The translations under genes were made by a program, and so were the position numbers. DNA of 64,000 nucleotides from JABWBD01 sp040768665 (GTDB taxonomy: Bacteria > Planctomycetota > Planctomycetia > Pirellulales > Thermoguttaceae): positions 248,001 through 312,000 of the forward strand of contig JAXGMN010000007.1 in the NCBI GenBank assembly GCA_040768665.1, read 5' to 3'. A model generated the notes under the pieces. It ran no database searches and was not told where the DNA came from. It saw nothing but the letters and a program-made list of their open reading frames with translations. Positions 38,521 through 47,890 of the stretch are shown here, one piece after another; within the stretch, counting starts at the first letter, position 1, and each line of letters starts with the position of its first letter.

Positions 38521-38652
38521 GTTTTCGGCGTCTATGCCCATGTCGACCTGCATGACCAGACGGCGGTGATCGAGTCGCTGCCGGGGCCGCCGGCCGCCAA
38601 GGAGGAGAATGATGGGGAGGGGCGGTGGAGGTTGACGGGCGAGAGGAGATAG
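38521..38652 (+). pseudogene. Tyrosine-recombinase C-terminal tail
   Basis: VFGVYAHVDLHDQTAVIESL and PGPPAAKEEN match the end of tyrosine recombinases, with the nucleophile Tyr in GVYAHV. About 40 residues remain and the catalytic Arg/His box is gone. Third recombinase remnant of the window. Confidence 0.7.
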
Positions 38653-38711
38653 GGACGCCCAGGCTTTGTTCGCTGTTCATCCCCTTCCGAAAAGGTTACT
38701 TCTGGAGACCC

Positions 38712-39220
38712 TCACGGAGGCAGCTTGACGACTTCAGCATCGTCGTACCAGATGGCTCCTCCGCTACCTTCACCATGGAGAAGGATCCGGAGCCATTTCG
38801 CCGGTCTGGAACCGTTGCTACCAGCGACAGTTGCTGCCACCCTGCGTCGGAGGCCAATGCATCGCTTTTCACGGTGAGAAGGGGCTGGTAGTCGGTATCA
38901 GAGAACTCTAAGGCCAGATAGCTCGCCCCGTTCGCCGCCACAGCCTCTCCCCAGACAGAGCCACGGTACGTTTCGCCGGGGCGCACACGTACGGCCTTCG
39001 GCCAGGTCTGCTGCCATCGGATGCCTTGCTTCGGCGGCCAGAGGACCAACGTGGAATGGCTGCCGCCGTGTACGTGCTTCTCCCAGTGCGTTCCCCCGCG
39101 ATACCATTCGGCGCGCCCCATCCGGTCGAACATGTCCTGCCAGCCAATGCACCAGCCGACAGGGCAGGCGTTGCCCGCAGCCTCACACTATTGGGCACTC
39201 GCGTTTAATGCAGCGCAAGA
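38712..39220 (-). pseudogene. CBM4/9-type carbohydrate-binding domain fragment
   Basis: CIGWQDMFDRMGRAEWYRGG, RVRPGETYRGSVWGEA and SYLALEFSDTDYQPL, with WQQLSLVATVPD, give a jelly-roll module. The end is in another frame: GGAIWYDDAEVVKLPP finishing at the TGA at 38712. The enzyme it belonged to is missing. A single frameshift may be an assembly error, but the missing catalytic part is real in this sequence. Confidence 0.55.
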
Positions 39221-39235
39221 ACTGATGTCCCTCGG

Positions 39236-39610
39236 CTATGCCTGCTTCGCCACAGCATCAATCGCCAGGATCGCCAAAGAGGTTGTCTCCACGTTCGCCA
39301 GACCGACCGGCTCGCCATCGGCAGTGTAGTCGGTGATCCAGCCGCCACATTCGGCTTGCCGCTTTGCGCCGGCAACGGACAACACTGAACGAGCGATTTT
39401 GGAAGCTCTGCAGGAATGAGAGAAGAACTCCCGCGTTATCAATCGCTCCAGAATGCCGTTCATGGTGGCGGGCCAGTCGTGCAGCCGGTGGGTGGCGAGC
39501 ACGGCGAGTGCCAGCTTGTGGACAGCATAGTCCCAATTCCTGTCTGCGGTATCTGCAAAACCTACTCTCCGTGAACGAAGCGACGTGCCACCGTTGGACG
39601 CATTGTAGCA
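39236..39610 (-). pseudogene. C-terminal fragment of an unidentified protein
   Basis: NWDYAVHKLALAVLATHRLH, GILERLITREFFSHS and ECGGWITDYTADGEPVGLAN with TTSLAILAIDAVAKQ read as a real helical protein end. The reading frame continues to 40048 but that part does not look like protein. No family named. The following stretch to 40069 holds nothing recognised. Confidence 0.45.
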
Positions 39611-40069
39611 GGGGTCAGGAACGTGGACCATCCAGGGACTGAAATCGTGTTGACGCTTCCAGCCGACACCTCGCAGCCGAAATCCCCCGGCAATCCGGCG
39701 TATGGCCAAACACTGTCGGCCGCTGGCAAACGGGTGGCGGTCAGCACGGAGCGGACCGGCGTTGAACGACGCCAAGAGGTTCCTGGCCGCGCCGATCCGG
39801 TGCAGCGTGTGCCGGGCGAAGATCTGGGTTGTACAGTATCGGGCGTGTTGTGCCAGGCGGGAAATGTAACATACGGTATGACGCATGGTTACGCCGGACA
39901 ACCGGCATTCTGCACTAGTCGCGGGTGCTCCGTCGCCCGTGGCCCAGCAACCACGCGACCACCGCCTCGCGTGCATCCAACCGTGAAACTCATTTATCAG
40001 CGAAGAAATCGAGTGCGGTACGAACGAACGGAACTTTATCAGATGCAACCGGCGGAAATCGGCTTGTAG

Positions 40070-40733
40070 TTATTGGGACGTGACTTCCGTTTGGAACGAT
40101 CCAACGGCCAGGATCGAGACGGTGGGATCGGTCGGCCCGGCCGGCTTCACCAGGTCCGGGCTGCCCGCCGGTGGATTCATCTTCACCTGGTCGAGCGTGC
40201 CGAAGGGACCGGAACGGCGCCGCGGCGGTTGAAAACGTGCTCCGGCGCCCGGGCGGTAGTGTACCCGAGCTGGGCCGGGCGCAGCCGGTTCGCGGCGCAT
40301 TTGACTCCGTCGGCGATCCGCCGGGCGACGACGGCTTGATAGTCGTCGATCGCCTGCGGGAACTCGAAATGCTTCTCGCCCAGCGCGCTGGCGGCCGAAT
40401 GGTTGTGGATGGCCGAGATCAACACATTCGCCGACGGGATGCACCGTCTCCTGCTCGATGAACTTGCGGGCCTCGTGGCTCACGCTGTAATGGATGCCCA
40501 GCAGGTCGACGACCACCAGCGCCAGCTTCGTCTTTCCGTCGTCGAGCACCAGGCACCGCGCATGGAGTTCGTCATGGACGTTCGTGGCCGGAAACGGGAG
40601 AAAAACGCCGATGACCGGCGAACCCAATGCCGGCGTGATGTTGCTCGTGGCCGCACCGGCGCGAAAGATGGGCTCGGGCGGCCCCGCCGCCAGCAGCGCG
40701 GCGCCGGAACCGCGCTGCGACGGGACGCCGTTT
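40070..40733 (-). pseudogene. Neutral-ceramidase-like N-terminal fragment, two frameshifts
   Basis: FRAGAATSNITPALGSPVIG, FLPFPATNVHDELHARCLVL and LALVVVDLLGIHYSVSHEAR match the start of planctomycetal neutral/alkaline ceramidase-type hydrolases. NVLISAIHNHSAASAL and IADGVKCAANRLRPAQLGY follow in another frame, then FGTLDQVKMNPPAGSPDLV in the first. The zinc-binding His of HNHSAAS is kept. The frame ends at 40070, before the catalytic Ser and the C-terminal half. Related fragments lie at 42888 and 43913. Confidence 0.75.
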
Positions 40734-42758
40734 TCAATTTGTGAACAGCCGGAACGCCCGCGGTGGAATCTGGGCGCCCGGCCGAATCGCGAAGGGTTGC
40801 TCGCGGTAGTTCACCACGACGCGATGCCCGTTGGCGTACGTAGTCTCCACGACGCCCTCGGCCAGGATCCGGTGCGATTCGAAGAACTCGAATTGCAGGT
40901 GCTTCAATTGCCGGAAATCGTCGTACACGCGGCGAATCCCGGCCACGGCCTCGCGCAGTCCCTGCGCGCTCTGGTAGCGGTAGTCGCGCAGTCCCATCCA
41001 GTTCTTCTCGGCGTCGAGCAGGAAGTGCCCGTAGAAACCCTCGAGCGGCGAACCGCCGAACTCGATGTTCCTCAGATACTCGACGTCGCCCGGCAGACCG
41101 TTGAGGGTCTCAGTTGAGAGGTTATAGAGCAGCACGCCGTGATAGACCACCGGATACAGGGGCACCATCTCGTCGACATAGGGCAGCGTGACGAGCTTCG
41201 GATGCCCCATGTAGACGTACAGCAGGCGGTCCATGGCGGGGGCTGCAAAATCGAGCGCGCCCTCCGACTGCGACCCGCCGAACAGCCTGGCGGCCAGCAC
41301 GAGGATGCGGCGTGCCGCCTCGGCGTCCTGCCGGCGGGTCTCCGGATGAGCCGGATCGAAGCAAGCTCGCGGGCCGAGAATCGAAAGCACGTCCGAGTAA
41401 TGGACTCCCTTGAATCCGAGCTGCCGGATGCGGGGCAGATCGCGGGTGGCGAACAGGTCGTAGGCCCGCCCGAGGCAGATGTTGTAGCTCTGGCCGCCGC
41501 CCCATTTGCCCCCTTTGCGAAGCTCGCCGGTCTCGGTCTTGCGAAGGTATTCTTCGTTCCACTCCTCGGAGATCCGGTACGCACCATAGTAGCAGTCGTG
41601 GGCCACGATCTGGTAGCCCAGCGACTGGCCGTGCTGAATGGTCTTTCGCAGTTCGGCCTCGCCGCCCAGGACCGGTTCGACGGGGAATATCTGCGGATAA
41701 CGTCCGTCGTGGCCGCCGCGATTCCAGCCCACCAGGCAGAATTCCACCTCCTTGATTCCCTGTCGATGGAACTCGTCGAGCACGTCACGCACCTGCGCGA
41801 AAGTCAAGAACACGCGCACGTCCGGCTCCGTCTGGGGCGTCTGCTCGAGGATTTCGTAGGGCACCGGCTTCACGGCCAGCCGCAGCCGGACCTCGAGCGC
41901 CTGGGCCGAATAGGCCAATCCAGCCGATTCGGCTGCACGCTCGCGGAGCGGCCGAATCCCGCGATGAGCCAGGTTGTACTTCCGGTAACGCTTGCCCACA
42001 CCGATCCAGTTCGCCTCTTCGGCCGGCAGGAAATGGTACTGCACCGTCAGGTCATCCGACGGTCGCGTTCCTTGGGCAAAGGCGCGCAAGTTGAAGGCCG
42101 GATCGATCGCATATTCGTGCTGCGGTCCCCAGTTGGTGCTCAGGCAAAGCCGCATGTCGCACTCCCCGCTGGTGGCGATGCAGGCCAATCCCGCCTTGCC
42201 TCGCACCACGCCAAAGATCGGCATCGTCAGGCCACCCCCTTCGTAAACGTTCAGCCAATTCTCCTTGGGCATCTTGGCGCGGAAATGGCACAGCGAGCCC
42301 GCCGCCTTTGCCACCGCCAGATAGCCTGCGTCCCCCTCAGTCGCCGCGCCGAACCGTGGCAGCAGGCGCAGCGACTTGAGCCTCGCTTCGCCGGCCTCGA
42401 CAACACGGGACGCCGGCACGCTGACGGTGAGCACGTCGTCCTGAGCGCTGAAAACCACTTGAAATGAAATTGCCGCCTGGCGATTCCGGCAATCCAGCCG
42501 GCAGCCCCCGCCCATCGCCTGTCGCTCGATCGTCCAGCCGCCCTTCGCCGAGACGATTTGCGTTTGCTGCCTGCCGTTGGCGTCCCACCAGACGACCACG
42601 GCCAGTTCGCTCCCTTGCCACACCGTCGGATTGCCCTGGCGGCGTACGGTCAGATGGCCTTGGGCATCGGCGTCCCACCGCAGCGTCTGGCCGTCGGTCG
42701 TGGCTGCGGCGAGGAGGAGGGTCAGCGATACGGTGGTCAACGTCATCGGTCGTGTCAT
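40734..42758 (-). CDS. DUF5696-type glycosidase-like protein, secreted (674 aa)
   Basis: Signal segment (TTVSLTLLLAAATTDG), a beta-sandwich part (WDADAQGHLTVRRQG, DDVLTVSVPASR) and a TIM barrel (from about 280: FLTFAQVRDVLDEFHRQGIK, EVEFCLVGWNRGGHDGRYP, YQIVAHDCYYGAYR, KGVHYSDVLSI), ending in a C-terminal beta domain with NGHRVVVNYREQPF. It shares the barrel order of the larger protein at 14598-17672 but has no CBM9 insert. HYSDV and FVEP-like acidic positions may be catalytic; substrate unknown. The start is ATG 42758; ATG 42746 also fits the signal peptide. Confidence 0.78.
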   Translation of the reverse strand: MTRPMTLTTVSLTLLLAAATTDGQTLRWDADAQGHLTVRRQGNPTVWQGSELAVVVWWDANGRQQTQIVSAKGGWTIERQAMGGGCRLDCRNRQAAISFQVVFSAQDDVLTVSVPASRVVEAGEARLKSLRLLPRFGAATEGDAGYLAVAKAAGSLCHFRAKMPKENWLNVYEGGGLTMPIFGVVRGKAGLACIATSGECDMRLCLSTNWGPQHEYAIDPAFNLRAFAQGTRPSDDLTVQYHFLPAEEANWIGVGKRYRKYNLAHRGIRPLRERAAESAGLAYSAQALEVRLRLAVKPVPYEILEQTPQTEPDVRVFLTFAQVRDVLDEFHRQGIKEVEFCLVGWNRGGHDGRYPQIFPVEPVLGGEAELRKTIQHGQSLGYQIVAHDCYYGAYRISEEWNEEYLRKTETGELRKGGKWGGGQSYNICLGRAYDLFATRDLPRIRQLGFKGVHYSDVLSILGPRACFDPAHPETRRQDAEAARRILVLAARLFGGSQSEGALDFAAPAMDRLLYVYMGHPKLVTLPYVDEMVPLYPVVYHGVLLYNLSTETLNGLPGDVEYLRNIEFGGSPLEGFYGHFLLDAEKNWMGLRDYRYQSAQGLREAVAGIRRVYDDFRQLKHLQFEFFESHRILAEGVVETTYANGHRVVVNYREQPFAIRPGAQIPPRAFRLFTN

Positions 42759-42887
42759 CCTGGTGGTGTACGCGCTGAGATGGAAACAGAAGAAGATCCT
42801 GCTGGGCGATCCGATCTTCGACGCCGCCTGCGTGAGATTCAACCCTCGCAGGATTCAACAAACGGAGAGCCTTGAACGAAAGCGAAT

Positions 42888-43023
42888 TTGTCCCGCGCTC
42901 CAGTCCTGGTGGCGTGCGGTGTGCTGCTGGCTTGCCTCTTGGCCCCGGGCGTGTCCTGCGGGGCCGAAATTGCAGGCCAGGGCGGCTTCAGTCGATATCA
43001 CGCCCCCTTTTGTTGTTCTTTAG
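42888..43023 (+). pseudogene. Ceramidase-like gene start on the plus strand
   Basis: A secretion signal (VLVACGVLLACLLAPGVSCG) is followed, one frame away, by LQARAASVDITPPF, the first strand of neutral-ceramidase-type proteins (FKAGAAxVDITPP). After about 45 residues the reading meets the end of the oppositely directed GDPD gene. Only this start is left. Confidence 0.55.
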
Positions 43024-43818
43024 CTCCTGGTATTTGGCCTGGATGACGTCGAGCCTGTCGGTGAGGATGAAGTCGACGCCGAGGTCGAGGAGTTTCTGAA
43101 GTTTTTCGGGCTCGTTGCAGCCGAAGTAGCTGATCTTGGCGCCCGCGTCATGCAAAAGCTTGACGTCGCCGGCGGAACAAGGGGTGATGAGCTGCAGGAA
43201 GTTGCAGCGGTGATCGACGGTCTGGGTGGCGTAGAGGGTGCTCTGTTCGGGCGTCCAGGCAACGTTGCGATTGCCGGTGCGGTTCATGTTGCAGGAGAGA
43301 ATCTCGGGGACGGCCTTGCGGGCGCGTTCGATTGCGTTCAGCGAGGTCGCGATGAACGCCTGGTGCAGACGCCCCTGCGTTTTGATTCTCTTGGCGACTT
43401 CGTCGGCGACGTTGTCGGAGCAGTGGACATTGATCCAGATGCCGTCTTTGGGGAGACAGTCGATGGCTTCATCAAAGGTCGGAACCTTGATTCCGGCGAA
43501 CTTGGGATTCTTTTTGACGCCGGCGTCGAGGGCGCGAATCTGCTCGAAGGTCAGCTTGGCGATTTCGCCCGTACCGTTGGTGGTGCGGTCGACGGTCGAG
43601 TCGTGCATGATGACGAGCTCGCCGGTGGCGCAGCGTTTGACGTCCATCTCGACCATGGCGGCGCCCTTGTCGCCGGCGGATTTGAAGGCGGGAACGGTGT
43701 TGGCGGGGAAGGCGGCGTTGTCGCCCTGGTGGGCGCAGATGCCGCCCCCAGGCATCCCGCCAAAGAGAGTCGCAGACGTGAGAAGACAGAAAGCTAAACT
43801 TGGAAATAGGTGTCTCAT
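42988..43818 (-). CDS. Glycerophosphodiester phosphodiesterase (GDPD), secreted
   Basis: 276 residues with a signal peptide (PSLAFCLLTSATLFG). HQGDNAAFPANTVPAF replaces the usual HRG...PENT: the first His is present and Arg is Gln; VEMDVKRCATGELVIMHD gives the metal Glu/Asp and second His; DSTVDRTTNGTG follows. The Arg-to-Gln change in the HRG motif is unusual but is seen in some relatives, so activity is uncertain. It would cut glycerophosphodiesters to glycerol 3-phosphate. The last 36 bases overlap the ceramidase-start remnant on the opposite strand. Confidence 0.88.
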   Translation of the reverse strand: MRHLFPSLAFCLLTSATLFGGMPGGGICAHQGDNAAFPANTVPAFKSAGDKGAAMVEMDVKRCATGELVIMHDSTVDRTTNGTGEIAKLTFEQIRALDAGVKKNPKFAGIKVPTFDEAIDCLPKDGIWINVHCSDNVADEVAKRIKTQGRLHQAFIATSLNAIERARKAVPEILSCNMNRTGNRNVAWTPEQSTLYATQTVDHRCNFLQLITPCSAGDVKLLHDAGAKISYFGCNEPEKLQKLLDLGVDFILTDRLDVIQAKYQELKNNKRGRDID

Positions 43819-43912
43819 TGACGATCTATCTTGGGGTTACACTGCATTATAATGCATTGACCCTATCGGTCGCAACCGGAAACGCTGACGCCGCCTTGCC
43901 GCCATGCGATCC

Positions 43913-44167
43913 TCAGGCTTTGACCTCCGCCGCCATTTCGAGCAGCGTGTCGAGCATCTTCTCCGCGGCTTGCGGTTCAAGCCGGCTGGTGCCGAGCCAG
44001 GTCTCGTAGCCGCCGAGCGTGGAATGTCGCGCCGTAGGCAGGTATCCGACGTAGTCGTGCGCGAGCGAAACCAGCAGCGCCGGCTGGAGGGGGCTGCGCT
44101 TCTTGAAACCCAGCCCGGTCTCGCAGAACACCTCGGTCGGCATGGTCCCGATGCACACCGGTCCCAT
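43913..44167 (-). pseudogene. Ceramidase-like C-terminal fragment
   Basis: MPTEVFCETGLGFKKRSPLQ and LAHDYVGYLPTARHSTLGGY followed by ETWLGTSRLEPQAAEKML are the conserved end of the neutral-ceramidase-type family (HGYVGYLPT motif with Asp for Gly). It stops naturally at 43913. The upstream part is missing. In map order it precedes the N-terminal piece at 40070-40733, so the two cannot be halves of one uninterrupted gene. Confidence 0.75.
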
Positions 44168-44740
44168 TGGGTGAAGTTGCCGACTACGTCATCTGCACCT
44201 GCAACGACATCTCCAAGCTGCCGCCGGAGTTCTCAAGGGCCGAACGGTTCGGTCACTTTATGTGCTCGGTTCACTTCGATTTTGGCAGCGAGCCCGGTTA
44301 TCTGCTGTGGCTTAATCCCACAGGCCTTCAGGTGGCTCGGGTGAAGCCGGAATGAAGGCACCGGCTTCTGTTGGCGGACGTCGTGACGCAAAGAGAGGCA
44401 TTTCCGCGCCGGAAAACGGCTATCTCGTGATCGAGGGCGAACGCATCGAGTACGCCTCCCGTACCACGGAGACCTTCCAAGGCTGTCGGCGTGGCGCAGA
44501 GGGCACGCAGGCCGCGACGCCCGGCCCGGGCCTGCTGTTGTGCAATTCCGCGGCCCTGCGCGAGGAAATCCTGGCCGTCAAAAACGCCCTCGGTCTGTGG
44601 GGTTACTGGCTCGTGGACGACCACCGCCCCCGGGAGATCGAATCCCTGCGTGCGATGTCACGCATCATCCGGTTGGCCGACAGGGATACGCAGGGCCACC
44701 CCAACAGCCACATCATCGTAATGGGCATCGGCGGCTCCTC
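44168..44740 (+). pseudogene. Fragments of an unidentified glycosidase-like gene
   Basis: The plus strand gives VADYVICTCNDISKLPPEFS and GSEPGYLLWLNPTGLQVARV to a stop at 44355, then in another frame ENGYLVIEGERIEYASRTTE and LGLWGYWLVDDHRPREIESL with HPNSHIIVMGIGGSSAM. The last piece looks like a TIM-barrel segment with an acidic strand end (WLVDD). No single continuous gene. It abuts an opposite-strand fragment at about 44740. Confidence 0.35.
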
Positions 44741-45105
44741 GGCGATGGCCACCGTCTTGCCTCCATCGGCAACAACGCGGTCGGCGGGCAGTTCGTAGAT
44801 CGCGCCGGTGACCATGTCGACCCAAACGGGCTGTTGGAACACCACGCCCGTGAGCGTGATCCGGGCGGGAGTCGTCGGATTTTCGTTTTCCGGATGTCTC
44901 GACGAGTCCCAGAGGGCCAGCACGTGCCATCGACGAACTTCGTGTAGCGTTCCGGCTGATCGTAGGCCGGGTCGTAGAAGGTGAACACCAGCGAATCGAT
45001 GCCGTGGCCCAGGTCGCCGATCATTCGCCGCGCGTAGCAACCTTGCGTCAGGATCGAACGGGGGCCTACAATCGCGTCCGTAGCCGTTGAACAACCTCTT
45101 TCCAC
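44740..45105 (-). pseudogene. Glycosidase C-terminal fragment, frameshifted
   Basis: GPRSILTQGCYARRMIGDLG, GIDSLVFTFYDPAYDQPERY and, after a frameshift, ITLTGVVFQQPVWVDMVTGA and YELPADRVVADGG resemble the end of a barrel and its C-terminal beta domain in exported planctomycetal glycosidases. It stops being protein-like near 44740, where the plus-strand fragment ends. Its 5' end lies just upstream of the divergent GH127 gene. Confidence 0.4.
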
Positions 45106-45116
45106 AGAATGACGCC

Positions 45117-47105
45117 ATGATACGCCTTTCCCACCTGATCGCTACCGTCTTCCTCCTGCCCTTGTTTGCCGCCATGTCGGCCGAGCCGCCGGCCGACCAT
45201 TCGAACACGGTTGCCCGCTGGCCGGCCGAGCGGGCCAGGTGTCGCCCCGTGCCGCTGGCGGACGTCCGCATCGGCGGCTTCCTGGGCAAGCGGATCGATC
45301 AAAACTTGCCGAGCCTGATGGCCGGCCTGCACACTTCCATCCCGCGCGGGTTCGAGGCCCGCGGCGCGGGCAAGGATCTGCCGCCAGAGACCCGCCGGCT
45401 GGCCGCCGACTCGGACCTCTGCAAATGGCTCGAAGGGGCTTGCTACGTCTATGCACGGACCGGCGATGAAAAACTCCGTGCCGAGATCGACCGCATCACC
45501 GGACTGATCCTGCAATGCCAGCAGCCCGACGGGTTCATCAACACGTTGGTGCCTCCCTACGAACGGTTTGACTCGCGAGTGAATCACGACCTGTACATTG
45601 CCGGCCATTTCTTCGAGGCGGCCGTGGCGCACCATCGAGCCACCGGGCGCGATGACCTGCTCAGTGCCGCCTGCCGCTGGGCCGATTACCTGATCGATCA
45701 GTACCGCAAGAAGAATCCCTATTACGACACGGTGGGAACGCGGGAGCATCCCGAGTACGAACTGGGCTTCCTGCGGCTGGGACGCGACGCCCTTCGGCCG
45801 GAATACGTCGAGTTCGCCGCCACGCTCGCCCGGATGAGCCAGGTGGGGCCGACCGTGGCCGACATCCACGCCGGTGGCGGCAAGCTGCACGCGGTCCGGA
45901 CCGGTTACCTGCTGGCCGGAATGGCCGACCTTTACCTGGAGACCGGCCGGCCCGACATGACCGAACATCTGCCCGCCCTGTGGCGGGAACTGGTCGATAC
46001 ACGGATGTACGTGACCGGCGCGATCGGCTCGCACGGCGAACGGATCAGCGACGAGCCATTCGACCTCTCTCCCTCGGCGGCCGAGAACAAGGACCGTCAC
46101 CTGGGCGAAACGTGCGCCTGCGTTTCGATGATCATGTTCACCTGGCGGATGCACGCGATCACTGGCCAGAGCGAGTGCTTCGACGTTATCGAACGGGCCC
46201 TGTACAACCATTACCTGGGAGCAATGTCGCTGGATAACCTCGGCAACTTCTACTACAACCCGTTGCACGTGACCGGCGACATCACCGGCAAGACCGACCA
46301 CGGTCACAGCCCCCTCTGCACGCGCTGCCGGATGCCCGAGATCCACTCCACGACCTGCTGCTTGCCGAATTCGTGGCGATTCTTCGGCGCTCTGCCCGAG
46401 TACGTCTTCTCGCGCGATGCCGACGGGCTGTTCGTCAATCTCTATACGTCGGCCGAGGTAAAACATACGCTTCCCGACGGGCGAACGATCCACTTGGCCG
46501 TGGAGACCGATTACCCATGGCGAGAGACCGTGCGGCTGCGCCACGTCGGCTCCGAGCCGGTCGAGTTCGCACTGCGGTTGCGGGTGCCCGGCTGGTGCGA
46601 GCAAGTCGCGTGGAGCATCGAGGGGGAGCCGGCCCAAACGTCGCCGGGAGGCCGCTATTGGACGATCCGCCGCCTCTGGCAGCCGGGGCAGACGGCCACG
46701 CTCACGCTTCCCATGCTGCCGCGGGTGATTGTTCCCGACGCTCGAATCCAGGCAGTGGCCGGGACGGTTGTCTTCGCCCGGGGACCGATCATTTATTGTT
46801 TGGAAAAGGAGGACGTCGATTTCCCGGTCGAAACGGCCCGGGTGGCTATCGAGCCGACCGCCGCGGCGAAAGCGATCCGAGCCGAGTGGCGAGAGGAACT
46901 GCTGGAAGGAGTTTATGTGCTGCACGTGCCGGGAGAAACAGCCGCGGTGACGGCGGCGTCCGATCTGAAGACCAGCCCGCCGCTGGTCCCGGCCGGCCCC
47001 GTCCGACCGATCGAACTGATGCTGGTCCCCTTCTACGCCCGGGCCAATCGGAGCAACGACAGTCGCTGGGTAGTGTTCATTCCCAACCGGCCCACCGGGG
47101 AGTAA
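45117..47105 (+). CDS. GH127 beta-L-arabinofuranosidase-type enzyme (DUF1680), secreted
   Basis: 662 residues. Signal peptide (IATVFLLPLFAAMSA), an (alpha/alpha) barrel with LEGACYVYARTGDEKL, HDLYIAGHFFEAAVAH and LAGMADLYLETG, then two beta domains. Glu331 in HLGETCACVS with Cys333/335, and Cys414-Cys415 in STTCCLPNSW, match the zinc-cysteinate centre of GH127, where one Cys is the nucleophile. The residue numbers are close to those of the characterised bifidobacterial enzyme. It should remove terminal beta-L-arabinofuranose from plant or algal glycans. ATG 45117 precedes the signal. Confidence 0.93.
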   Translation: MIRLSHLIATVFLLPLFAAMSAEPPADHSNTVARWPAERARCRPVPLADVRIGGFLGKRIDQNLPSLMAGLHTSIPRGFEARGAGKDLPPETRRLAADSDLCKWLEGACYVYARTGDEKLRAEIDRITGLILQCQQPDGFINTLVPPYERFDSRVNHDLYIAGHFFEAAVAHHRATGRDDLLSAACRWADYLIDQYRKKNPYYDTVGTREHPEYELGFLRLGRDALRPEYVEFAATLARMSQVGPTVADIHAGGGKLHAVRTGYLLAGMADLYLETGRPDMTEHLPALWRELVDTRMYVTGAIGSHGERISDEPFDLSPSAAENKDRHLGETCACVSMIMFTWRMHAITGQSECFDVIERALYNHYLGAMSLDNLGNFYYNPLHVTGDITGKTDHGHSPLCTRCRMPEIHSTTCCLPNSWRFFGALPEYVFSRDADGLFVNLYTSAEVKHTLPDGRTIHLAVETDYPWRETVRLRHVGSEPVEFALRLRVPGWCEQVAWSIEGEPAQTSPGGRYWTIRRLWQPGQTATLTLPMLPRVIVPDARIQAVAGTVVFARGPIIYCLEKEDVDFPVETARVAIEPTAAAKAIRAEWREELLEGVYVLHVPGETAAVTAASDLKTSPPLVPAGPVRPIELMLVPFYARANRSNDSRWVVFIPNRPTGE

Positions 47106-47114
47106 CCCGCGCCG

Positions 47115-47440
47115 CGAGGCGACGTTGCACCAGGCGGTCCAGCATTTTGACACGTTTGAGCAGGTGTACGACGAGCGTTATCAGTGTAAGTACGGCTTCT
47201 GGCGTTCGGTCGTCGACCATTCCGTGAGGGCTTTCTTGAAGTGCGGCGATTTGCAGCAGGGCTTCGCGCGTCGGCTGCGGGGACTGCGGCCACGAGATGT
47301 TTGTCGCCTACTCGTGCAAGCAACGATGCACCTGGCCCTCTTGATCACCGGAAACGCGCCTTGCTCACCGCGCTGCGCGTGGCCGAGGAGGTCTGCTCCG
47401 CGGTGGCACACCGGCAGCTGGTGGGGTGGCCCTGCTTGAG
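47115..47440 (+). pseudogene. IS91-family transposase N-terminal remnant
   Basis: LHQAVQHFDTFEQVYDERY and VVDHSVRAFLKCGDLQQGFA lead into the zinc-binding part, found in the next frame (CGDCGHEMFVAYSCKQRCT), then RALLTALRVAEEVCSAVAHR in a third. This is the start of IS91/IS801-type transposases. Catalytic HUH/Y motifs are missing. Confidence 0.72.
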
Positions 47441-47661
47441 TCCGGATTATTCATGTTGTGGCTGGCAGTGCTGTTGTACCGGCCAGAACGGAAGCTCGTT
47501 GGCCCCGGGGTGCCCGGGTTTGACAGACCTGCTGTCGAGCAGAAACTCATGTACGCCTGAGCCGGATGCCGCGACGGGCCATGCCCACGGGCTGGTCTCT
47601 CCCAGACTTGCAGGAGCACGGCGATTCTCTTGCCGCGAAGTCAGGACAAAGACTTTCTCAA

Positions 47662-47749
47662 GCAAGTCCTTGACTTCCAACGAGTACGGAATTTCTGGGA
47701 CATAGAGCAAATAATGCAAGTCCTTGACAGCGAACGAGTACGGTATTAT
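47662..47749 (+). repeat. Two 33-bp direct repeats upstream of the tandem-esterase gene
   Basis: Copies at 47662-47694 and 47716-47748 share GCAAGTCCTTGAC and AACGAGTACGG, 54 bp apart start to start. They lie 140-230 bp before the ATG at 47891. The second holds TTGACA but no well-spaced -10. Could be an operator pair or simply a local duplication. The remaining 47441-47890 stretch has no recognised gene. Confidence 0.6.
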
Positions 47750-47890
47750 TGGTGGGGACTGCTCGAAATCAATGTTGGACGGACCATTTTGTTCGAGAAC
47801 CCGTTGCCGCGGATGTGGTGCGGGAAGAACTCGGCGGCGAGGCGAATTACCCAAGGCTATGGCGTTCACGGAAAAAAAGGAAGCGATACG

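Noticed and set aside
45066..47153. A 695-residue open frame antisense to the GH127 gene
   Set aside because: Repetitive charged composition without domain motifs; it mirrors the third-position GC bias of the real gene on the plus strand, which has intact catalytic residues.
47724..47749. Promoter with TTGACA and TATTAT in the second direct repeat
   Set aside because: Spacing is 14 bases, too short for a sigma-70 promoter; the -35-like word is part of the repeat.
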